Below are positions 1-5,179 of a DNA stretch of 6,852 bases, piece by piece. Numbering within the stretch: position 1 is the stretch's first letter; every line of letters begins with the position of its first letter. The stretch covers positions 55,835-62,686 of the forward strand of contig CP070644.1 of the NCBI GenBank assembly GCA_020354155.1. Direction: 5' to 3'. Made by a program: the position numbers and the translations under genes. This DNA is from Nitrospiraceae bacterium (GTDB taxonomy: Bacteria; Nitrospirota; Thermodesulfovibrionia; UBA6902). The notes beneath the pieces are model-generated. The model saw nothing but the letters and a program-made list of their open reading frames with translations. It was not told where the DNA came from and searched no databases.

Positions 1-498
1 CATGCAATTACCCTTGCTGAAAACAGCGCATTCAAGCAGTCACTTCATAAAGCGGTTGAAGACGGGCTGCCGGTTTATGCAGAGTGCGGCGGGCTTATGT
101 ATCTCGGCAGCACTATCCGTCTGGAGGGAAAAACCTATGCCATGACCGGAATATTACCGGTAACATTTGCTCTTGAGCACCGCCCCCAGGCTCATGGCTA
201 TACTATTGTACAGGTCAGGCAGGCAAATCCTTTTTTTCCGATGAATACTGAACTCAGAGGCCATGAATTTCATTATTCAAAGGTGATTGCCCTGGGAAGT
301 GAAGGCGTTTCCATGGCCTTTGAGATGGAGCGGGGGAAGGGTATTCAAGACAAAAAAGATGGAATATGTTATAAAAATGTCCTTGCTGCTTATACGCATC
401 TCCATGCTGCAGGGTCACCGGAGTGGGCTGAGGGCATGGTAAAATGTGCGCAAGAATATAAAAATCAAAGAGCAAAGATGAAAGATCAGAATGAATGA
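1..498 (+). CDS. dsrN: DsrN, CbiA/CobB-type siroheme amidase, C-terminal part (5' end outside the window)
   Basis: The frame is open from base 1 to the TGA at 496-498, giving 165 residues with no start in view; the ATG at 97 is internal. What is visible is the C-terminal class I glutamine amidotransferase domain of the CbiA/CobB family. It shows the nucleophile motif YAECGGLMYL (Cys at window residue 29), the TGILP turn, the GHEFHYS motif, and a terminal AAYTHLHAAGSPEW motif carrying the catalytic histidine region. The ATP-binding N-terminal domain lies upstream. CbiA/CobB proteins amidate the a and c carboxylates of cobyrinic acid; the dsr-linked copy, DsrN, is thought to amidate siroheme to make the sirohaem-amide of DsrAB. 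I choose dsrN over cobB because dsrC and dsrMKJOP follow. The sequence alone cannot exclude a cobalamin enzyme. The extreme C-terminus is lysine-rich and unremarkable. Confidence 0.83.
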   Translation, partial: HAITLAENSAFKQSLHKAVEDGLPVYAECGGLMYLGSTIRLEGKTYAMTGILPVTFALEHRPQAHGYTIVQVRQANPFFPMNTELRGHEFHYSKVIALGSEGVSMAFEMERGKGIQDKKDGICYKNVLAAYTHLHAAGSPEWAEGMVKCAQEYKNQRAKMKDQNE

Positions 499-547
499 TT
501 TTTTATCATGTAGTGTACATTTTTATTTTTAAGATTTAATTTTTCTT

Positions 548-892
548 ATGGCCAAGGCAACTCCTTTACAGTGTCCTTTTTGTGATACCTATTTAAGAAG
601 CCCCATTGATATTAATTTTAAGGATATGGAATTTACCGGCGGGATTTGTACCTGCAGGTCTGTGTATCTCCTTGACCGCTCAGCCAGAAATATGGGAGAA
701 ACATACATGGACGCCCTGACATTTCTCTGCAGGGGCGATTATGACGCTGCAATGACCCTGGATCCTGAGAAATATGAAACAGTGGAGCTCAACTATAATT
801 ACCAGAGCAATACAATCGGCAGCAGAAAGACAGGTGAAAAATCCTGTAAACTTATATTTGCTCGATTGAAAGACAGAGCGCCCGATGAATAA
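548..892 (+). CDS. Uncharacterised 114-residue cysteine-motif protein between dsrN and dsrC
   Basis: I do not recognise a named family. The protein is soluble, with no signal peptide or membrane segment. It has two cysteine pairs near the N-terminus, C9-P-F-C12 and C34-T-C36, spaced like a small zinc ribbon or rubredoxin-type knuckle (CPFC, then ICTC). Two further cysteines, C61 and C100, lie outside this unit. The middle (about 40-75) looks helical (SARNMGETYMDALTFL, GDYDAAMTL). The end (about 76-110) is mixed, with a basic patch around GSRKTGEK. It starts 49 nt after dsrN on the same strand and is probably cotranscribed with it. No clear Shine-Dalgarno sequence precedes the ATG (the leader is AT-rich), so translation may be weak or the start leaderless-like. 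I found no other in-frame start that has a ribosome site. Its position suggests a role in sulfite reductase cofactor assembly or sulfur handling, but that is inference from position only. Confidence 0.72.
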   Translation: MAKATPLQCPFCDTYLRSPIDINFKDMEFTGGICTCRSVYLLDRSARNMGETYMDALTFLCRGDYDAAMTLDPEKYETVELNYNYQSNTIGSRKTGEKSCKLIFARLKDRAPDE

Positions 893-930
893 GTGTTCAG
901 GATCTTATAATAATAAGTTAATATATCAAT

Positions 931-975
931 TAGTTACTCACATTAAATTGGGTTAAGTAGCTATAAGTTTTTTTT
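931..975 (+). terminator. Possible weak Rho-independent terminator after the 548-892 gene
   Basis: The arm TAGTTACT (931-938) can pair with AGTAGCTA (956-963) over 8 bp with one G-U pair, around a 17-nt loop. A run of eight T follows at 968-975. The stem is AT-rich and the loop is large, so termination would be partial at best. The position, between the stop at 892 and the dsrC promoter candidate, is what would be expected for separating the upstream dsrN unit from dsrC. Confidence 0.35.
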
Positions 976-977
976 AT

Positions 978-1007
978 TTGACCAAATATATGGTTATCTT
1001 TTATAGT
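978..1007 (+). promoter_or_regulatory. Candidate sigma70-type promoter for dsrC
   Basis: TTGACC at 978-983 matches the -35 consensus at five of six positions. TATAGT at 1002-1007 matches the -10 consensus at five of six, with an 18-nt spacer; the overlapping TTATAG at 1001 gives 17 nt. Transcription would start near 1014, leaving an untranslated leader of about 100 nt before the dsrC ATG at 1116. This is the best promoter-like sequence I found in the window. A weaker alternative is TTGGGA at 1015 with TATTAC at 1038. The call rests on consensus matching only. Confidence 0.5.
981..994 (+). promoter_or_regulatory. Candidate operator: 14-bp imperfect dyad in the dsrC promoter spacer
   Basis: The sequence ACCAAATATATGGT reads nearly the same on both strands; only the central A/A pair (985 and 990) breaks the symmetry. 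It overlaps the end of the proposed -35 hexamer and fills most of the spacer. A protein bound there would be placed to block RNA polymerase. The wider arms TTGACC and GGTTAT faintly resemble a CRP/FNR-type site but do not match it well. In AT-rich DNA short dyads also arise by chance. Confidence 0.25.
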
Positions 1008-1115
1008 TTCAAACTTGGGAATATAAGCAAGTTCTCTTATTACCTGGAAACTCATCCGGAATAAAAGAAGACCTTCACAAAATAACCTACTCTTTAATAT
1101 GAAAGGAGAATAGTA

Positions 1116-1451
1116 ATGGCAACATTAGAATTTGAAGGAAAAGCTTACGAAATTGATGAGGACGGTTACCTTGTAGACTGGCAGGAATGGAATGAGGGAC
1201 TGGCAAATTTAATGGCAAAAGAAGACGGCCTTGAGCTTGGAGAGGCTCACTGGGAAGTCATCAAATTTCTCAGGGATTACTTTGAGAAATTCCAGATTGC
1301 TCCGATGATCAAGATTCTCACAAAAGAGCTGAAAAAGAAATACGGTAAAGAAAAAGGCAACACAAAGTATCTTTACGAGCTCTACCCAGCAGGTCCTGCA
1401 AAGCAGGCTTGCCGGTATGCCGGACTTCCAAAGCCGACAGGCTGTGTATAA
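1116..1451 (+). CDS. dsrC: DsrC, sulfur-carrier substrate of the dissimilatory sulfite reductase system
   Basis: A 111-residue protein of the DsrC/TusE family. The flexible C-terminal arm ends GLPKPTGCV and carries both redox cysteines, C99 (in KQACRYAG) and the penultimate C110. Their 11-residue spacing is the hallmark of true DsrC, as opposed to TusE, which keeps only the last cysteine. The segment around residues 75-90 (KKYGKEKGNTKYLYELY) corresponds to the insertion typical of dissimilatory DsrC. In the known cycle, DsrAB produces a trisulfide across the two cysteines and DsrMKJOP reduces it, releasing sulfide. The start is supported by AAAGGAGA at 1102-1109, the expected distance upstream. 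A promoter-like sequence precedes the gene and a strong hairpin follows it, so dsrC can probably be transcribed on its own. That fits the high abundance of this protein in sulfate reducers. The length is normal and all key residues are present. Confidence 0.97.
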   Translation: MATLEFEGKAYEIDEDGYLVDWQEWNEGLANLMAKEDGLELGEAHWEVIKFLRDYFEKFQIAPMIKILTKELKKKYGKEKGNTKYLYELYPAGPAKQACRYAGLPKPTGCV

Positions 1452-1460
1452 AAAATAACT

Positions 1461-1507
1461 GAAAGGGTTGCTGCCATTACCTGATGAAGGATGGCAGCGC
1501 CCCTTTC
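1461..1507 (+). terminator. Strong hairpin terminator or attenuator behind dsrC
   Basis: The inner stem GCTGCCAT (1470-1477) pairs perfectly with ATGGCAGC (1491-1498) around a 13-nt loop. The outer stem GAAAGGG (1461-1467) pairs perfectly with CCCTTTC (1501-1507). Only a TT/GC step (1468-1469 with 1499-1500) interrupts the helix, and half of that can form a wobble pair. A T-rich stretch follows the stem and six A (1450-1455) precede it, so the element could also work on the opposite strand. The T tract is broken by C and A, so some read-through into the genes behind is likely. It begins 9 nt after the dsrC stop. Confidence 0.78.
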
Positions 1508-1548
1508 TTATTCAAACTTCAATTCTTCCTTGTATTTTTACTGAATCA

Positions 1549-2067
1549 ATGAAAATCAAGAGTCTTTTATTAGATGAGAAACCGACTGTATTAAAAAAAT
1601 GGTTTGATTTAATATTAGATACCTATCCTTCAGAGACATCGGATTTTCTCAAGCGCCAGGACAACAATCCAGCTGACCCTGTAAGCCAGATTATCCATGC
1701 AGGTATTGAAGGGCTTTACGACGGACTGATCCATGGTATCGATAGTGACACCATGCATGCCCAGCTGGACAGCATTGTCAGGGTACGGGCGATTCAGGAC
1801 TTTACTGCATCAGAAGCCATCAATTTTATATTTCATCTCAAGAAGCTTATCAGGGCCGAGCTGGAGCAGGATATCCGGGAACAGGACCTCTATGAAGAGC
1901 TGCTTGCCATTGAGTCGGATATTGACGGAATGATAAACATGGCCTTTGATATTTATATGGCATGCCGTGAGAAGATCTATGAGCTGAAGGCCAATGAAAT
2001 GAGGAACTGGACCTACAGGGCAGTCAAGCACTCAAAGGCGTACCGGGAAGTAAAAGCGGACAGGTAA
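1549..2067 (+). CDS. Stand-alone RsbRD_N-domain protein of the dsr locus
   Basis: I take the start at ATG 1549 (MKIKSLLLDEKP), giving 172 residues. A longer reading from TTG 1468 would run through the dsrC terminator hairpin and adds a non-helical, low-quality N-terminus. No good ribosome site precedes 1549. The protein is soluble and almost entirely helical. It matches my memory of the RsbT co-antagonist RsbRD N-terminal domain: LLLDEKPTVLKKWFDLIL at the start, DTYPSETSDFLKRQDNNPADPV, then RVRAIQDFTASEAINFIFHL (about 78-97) and FDIYMACREKIYELKANE (133-150). In stressosome proteins this globin-like module senses signals and is fused to a STAS domain; here no STAS domain follows. Similar proteins occur beside dsrM in sulfate reducers. 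The known domain suggests signal sensing or protein contact; a role in controlling or assembling DsrMKJOP is inference. H50, H63, H70, H96, H161 and C139 are possible ligands. Confidence 0.8.
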   Translation: MKIKSLLLDEKPTVLKKWFDLILDTYPSETSDFLKRQDNNPADPVSQIIHAGIEGLYDGLIHGIDSDTMHAQLDSIVRVRAIQDFTASEAINFIFHLKKLIRAELEQDIREQDLYEELLAIESDIDGMINMAFDIYMACREKIYELKANEMRNWTYRAVKHSKAYREVKADR

Positions 2068-2073
2068 TCCGCT
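2055..2073 (+). other. Small hairpin spanning the stop codon of the RsbRD_N gene
   Basis: AGCGGA (2055-2060) and TCCGCT (2068-2073) form a perfect 6-bp stem around a 7-nt loop that contains the TAA stop (2065-2067). No T run follows, so it is not a classical terminator. It may stabilise the 3' end of a processed transcript or be chance. The rest of the 76-nt gap before dsrM shows no convincing promoter. Confidence 0.3.
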
Positions 2074-2143
2074 CATGAAGTGCAGCACCAGGTAAGGCAT
2101 AACAGCATTTAAATAAAAGCTATTAAAACAAAGGGGGTAAGCA

Positions 2144-3133
2144 ATGGGCATGTTATTTTCCTTGTTCATGGTTGCGGCGCTGATAGTGGTTGCCTATGCC
2201 GGGGTTGCTGTTGTCAACATGCAGAACCTGTTTGGCGTAGTCATTCCCTATGCAGCAATTGCCATCTTCCTGGCAGGGGTGATACTCAAAGTATTGAAAT
2301 GGAGCAGATCGCCGGTTCCCTTTCACATCCCCACCACCTGCGGGCAGCAGAAGTCTCTTCCATGGATCAAGCACAGCAGCACTGACAATCCGCAGACAAC
2401 AGGTGGTGTCATAATGAGAATGGCGCTGGAAATATTCCTGTTCCGTTCGCTTTTCAGAAATATTAAGTCAGAGGTCACAGACGGCAGGGCTACCTATGGC
2501 TCTGACAAGCTGCTCTGGCTTGGAGGGCTTGCCTTTCATTTGACATTTTTTACTGTTCTGATCAGGCACCTCAGGTTTTTTGCAGAGCCAGTTCCTGCGA
2601 TGATCAATACCATTGATGCCCTTGACGGTTTTATGCAGATTGGAGTCCCGCACCTGCTTATGTCAGGAGTGATCCTGGTTGCAGCGGCGGCCTATCTTCT
2701 CTGGAGGAGAGTTGGGATCAGCCAGGTTAAATACATATCACTTGCAGCAGACTATTTTCCGCTTTTTCTGATCATCAGCATCGGGTTGACAGGTATCATC
2801 ATGCGCTACTTTGCCAAGGTTGATATTGTCAGCGTAAAGAAGATGACCATGGGGCTTGTAAGCCTTAACCCCGTTGTCCTTTCCGGTGTCGGCTCAATAT
2901 TCTATATTCATATGTTTCTGATAAGCGTGCTTCTTATATACTTCCCTTTCAGCAAGTTGATGCATATGGGAGGTGTATTTCTCAGCCCTACAAGGAACCT
3001 GTCAAACAACAGCCGTGAAAAGAGACATGTCAATCCCTGGGACTATCCTGTCAAGGTGCACACCTACGAACAATATGAAGATGAATTCAGGGAGAAAATG
3101 AAAGAAGCTGGAATCCCGGTAGAAAAGGAGTAG
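2144..3133 (+). CDS. dsrM: DsrM, membrane cytochrome b subunit of the DsrMKJOP complex
   Basis: A 329-residue integral membrane protein of the NarI-like cytochrome b family. About six hydrophobic segments are visible, near residues 5-25, 33-53, 122-145, 168-188, 203-222 and 247-270. Histidine pairs suited to two b hemes lie in FHLTFFTVLIRHLRFF (H132, H142) and in the last helix region (H256 in YIHMF and H274 in KLMHMGG). DsrM exchanges electrons with menaquinone and passes them to its cytoplasmic partner DsrK. A long cytoplasmic loop separates helices 2 and 3, and a hydrophilic tail of about 50 residues (from 280) ends the protein. The start has a good ribosome site, AAGGGGGT at 2131-2138. 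The dsrK start is only 4 nt beyond the stop, and AAAAGGAG at the end of dsrM serves as the dsrK ribosome site. The length is usual for DsrM. Confidence 0.95.
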   Translation: MGMLFSLFMVAALIVVAYAGVAVVNMQNLFGVVIPYAAIAIFLAGVILKVLKWSRSPVPFHIPTTCGQQKSLPWIKHSSTDNPQTTGGVIMRMALEIFLFRSLFRNIKSEVTDGRATYGSDKLLWLGGLAFHLTFFTVLIRHLRFFAEPVPAMINTIDALDGFMQIGVPHLLMSGVILVAAAAYLLWRRVGISQVKYISLAADYFPLFLIISIGLTGIIMRYFAKVDIVSVKKMTMGLVSLNPVVLSGVGSIFYIHMFLISVLLIYFPFSKLMHMGGVFLSPTRNLSNNSREKRHVNPWDYPVKVHTYEQYEDEFREKMKEAGIPVEKE

Positions 3134-3137
3134 AAAT

Positions 3138-4781
3138 ATGGAAAATGAACAGAAACCAGAAGAACTGGCTAATATAGATTTTAATCCGCCCGAGACGGGA
3201 TGGATGGATACGCCGCCAGAGTTTAAAAAAGGAATTTTCTGCTACGGGTCGCGGCCGAGCTATCTTGAGGCCGTTGGTTTCCCGAATGCAAGAGAGTGGA
3301 AACCAACTGACGAAGACTGGAAGCTTCCTGATAACTGGAAAGAGATAGTTCTCGAAGGCATGAAAGAAAGGCTTGAGAAGTACAGGTCTTTCAAAATCTT
3401 TATGGACATTTGTGTCAGATGCGGAGCATGCGCTGACAAGTGCCATTTTTATATCGGTTCAGGAGACCCGAAGAACATGCCTGTGCTCAGGGCAGAACTG
3501 ATACGCTCTGTGTACAGGAGATACTTTACGACTGCTGGTAAGATGTTCGGCAAACTTGCCGGTGCCAGAGACTTGACTGAGGACGTTATCAAGGAATGGT
3601 GGTATTACTTCTACCAATGTACCGAATGCCGCCGTTGTTCAGTCTTTTGTCCCTATGGCATTGATCAGGCTGAGATAACCATGGTGGGCAGGGAGATCCT
3701 GAATCTCCTCGGCACACAGACGGACTGGATAGGCGGCCCTGTGGCAAACTGCTATCAGAAGGGCAACCACCTTGGTCTTGAACCTCATGCGATTACAAGT
3801 AACATTGAATATCTGTGTGACGACATTGAGGAGATAACGGGAATTACTGTTGAGCCCTCCTTTAACAGAAAAGGAGCAGAGATACTTTTTGTAACTCCTT
3901 CCGGCGACCTATTTGGTGATCCCGGTACATACACTGCTATGGGGTATCTCATGCTTTTGCATGAACTTGGACTTGACTACACCTGGAGCACCTATGCATC
4001 CGAGGGTGGCAACTTCGGATTCTTCACATCCATGGATATGGCAAAGAGGCTGAATTACAAAATTTATGCTGAAGCAAAGAGGCTAGGCGTCAAATGGATA
4101 CTTGGTGGTGAATGCGGACACATGTGGCGTGTGCTGAACCAGTATATGGATACTTGGAACGGCCCCGCTGATTTCCTTGAGGAGCCAGTTTCACCGATAA
4201 CGGGTACGAAATTTGAAAATGCAAAAAGTACCAAAATGGTCCATATCACGGAATTTACTGCTGACCTTATCAAACACAACAAGCTGCAATTCGACAAGAG
4301 CAGGAACGACCATCTGAATATAACCTTCCATGATTCCTGTAACACAGCACGGGGAATGGGAATCTTTGAAGAGCCCCGCTACATCATCAGGAACACCTGC
4401 AATAATTTCTTTGAAATGTCCGACGACGAGACACGGGAAAAGACCTTCTGCTGCGGAAGCGGATCTGGTCTGAATGCAGGTGAAAATATGGAACTCCGGA
4501 TGCGGGGCGGCATGCCGAGAGGTCATGCAGTCAAAAAAGTTCAGGAGAAATACGGAGTGAACATGCTTGCTAACATCTGCGCCATTGACAGGGCGGTCCT
4601 TCCACCGCTGATGGACTACTGGGCCCCGGGTGTTGATGTGTGCGGTACTCATGAGTTGCTGGCAAACGCCCTTATCATGAAGGGTGAGATCAAGAGGACC
4701 CAGGACCTGCGTCTTGAAGATCTTCCCGGAGTGGAAGACGACGATGATGATGAAGAGAATAACGAGGAGGGAGAAGAATAA
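3138..4781 (+). CDS. dsrK: DsrK, HdrD-like iron-sulfur catalytic subunit reducing the DsrC trisulfide
   Basis: A 547-residue cytoplasmic protein with no membrane segments. Two classical [4Fe-4S] motifs are present: C92-x2-C95-x2-C98-x3-C102 and C161-x2-C164-x2-C167-x3-C171. The C-terminal half is a CCG domain like that of heterodisulfide reductase HdrD, with C401 (HDSCN), C438-C439-G (CCGSGSG) and C481, the predicted site of a special catalytic [4Fe-4S] centre. C326 in GGECGH may be a remnant of the first CCG half-site. Where HdrD-type proteins end in CxxC, this protein reads CAID, so the last cysteine is an aspartate; I believe this is common in DsrK but cannot confirm it here. The N-terminus (FNPPETGWMDTPPEF) is the usual DsrK opening. 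The protein ends in a strongly acidic tail (531-547). It pairs with DsrM. The stop shares one base with the dsrJ start (TAATG), implying coupled translation. Confidence 0.96.
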   Translation: MENEQKPEELANIDFNPPETGWMDTPPEFKKGIFCYGSRPSYLEAVGFPNAREWKPTDEDWKLPDNWKEIVLEGMKERLEKYRSFKIFMDICVRCGACADKCHFYIGSGDPKNMPVLRAELIRSVYRRYFTTAGKMFGKLAGARDLTEDVIKEWWYYFYQCTECRRCSVFCPYGIDQAEITMVGREILNLLGTQTDWIGGPVANCYQKGNHLGLEPHAITSNIEYLCDDIEEITGITVEPSFNRKGAEILFVTPSGDLFGDPGTYTAMGYLMLLHELGLDYTWSTYASEGGNFGFFTSMDMAKRLNYKIYAEAKRLGVKWILGGECGHMWRVLNQYMDTWNGPADFLEEPVSPITGTKFENAKSTKMVHITEFTADLIKHNKLQFDKSRNDHLNITFHDSCNTARGMGIFEEPRYIIRNTCNNFFEMSDDETREKTFCCGSGSGLNAGENMELRMRGGMPRGHAVKKVQEKYGVNMLANICAIDRAVLPPLMDYWAPGVDVCGTHELLANALIMKGEIKRTQDLRLEDLPGVEDDDDDEENNEEGEE

Positions 4782-5179
4782 TGTACAACGGAGGAAAGAT
4801 CATATTAGGGTTGATAATCTTTCTTGCTCTGGCAGCCTTCCCCTTTTACTCAAATTTGGGAGGATCTGCAAAGAAAGCAATGCCCAGTCTTGACACACCG
4901 GTTATCCAGCAGCTTGCAGTGAAGGAGTGTGTGAAACCCGGTGAGTACATGAAAAGAGAGCATATGAAGGTGCTTGACCAGTGGAGAGACGAGGTTGTAA
5001 GAGAAGGCAAAAGAGAAAAGATACTGGTAGGCGGGAGAGAATTTGAGAAGAGCCTCCAAAACGGATGCATGGCATGTCATTCAAACAAAGAGCAATTCTG
5101 TGCTGAATGTCATGGTTATGCAGGAGTTAAGCCCTACTGCTGGGATTGTCACTTGTCAGGAGAGGGGGGCCAGATATGA
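4781..5179 (+). CDS. dsrJ: DsrJ, membrane-anchored periplasmic triheme cytochrome c
   Basis: A 132-residue protein with an N-terminal hydrophobic helix (about 6-24, KIILGLIIFLALAAFPFY) that acts as export signal and probably remains as an uncleaved anchor. Three heme c sites are present: CMACH (96-100), CAECH (107-111) and CWDCH (120-124). C50, in the KECVKPGEYMKREHM segment, matches the conserved cysteine that gives one DsrJ heme its rare His/Cys ligation; nearby H61 and M62 are also possible distal ligands. DsrJ sits on the periplasmic side of the complex with DsrO; what substrate it serves is still debated for the family. The start ATG 4781 overlaps the dsrK stop by one base and follows GAGGAGGGAG (4764-4773). 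The length is typical. The 3' end overlaps dsrO by 4 nt (ATGA). Confidence 0.95.
   Translation: MYNGGKIILGLIIFLALAAFPFYSNLGGSAKKAMPSLDTPVIQQLAVKECVKPGEYMKREHMKVLDQWRDEVVREGKREKILVGGREFEKSLQNGCMACHSNKEQFCAECHGYAGVKPYCWDCHLSGEGGQI
5158..5169 (+). promoter_or_regulatory. Ribosome binding site fixing the dsrO start
   Basis: A purine-rich AGGAGAGGGGGG lies 6 nt before ATG 5176, inside the end of dsrJ. It supports the start at 5176 (MSMDRRKFLK), which places the twin-arginine motif at the very N-terminus, over the longer reading from TTG 5146. A second ATG at 5182 is possible but further from the site. Confidence 0.6.

Noticed and set aside
495..527. Small hairpins (ATGAT/ATCAT and ATGTA/TACAT) followed by T runs after dsrN, as a terminator
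   Set aside because: Both stems are only 5 bp and nearly pure AT, and the next gene starts 49 nt on. Too weak to call in such AT-rich DNA.
1468..1548. N-terminal extension of the RsbRD_N protein from TTG 1468
   Set aside because: It would put the dsrC terminator hairpin inside the coding region, has no ribosome site, and the domain begins at MKIKSLLLDEKP.
1810..2031. Minus-strand 73-codon frame within the RsbRD_N gene
   Set aside because: A shadow of the plus-strand gene, which has clear helical, family-like sequence.
4191..4652. A 153-codon open frame on the minus strand inside dsrK
   Set aside because: It lies wholly within a well-supported dsrK gene, has no recognisable domain, and its composition is what an antisense reading of a conserved gene gives.
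5146..5175. N-terminal extension of DsrO from TTG 5146
   Set aside because: It would place ten residues ahead of the Tat motif; the ATG at 5176 has a clear ribosome site and the common ATGA overlap with dsrJ.
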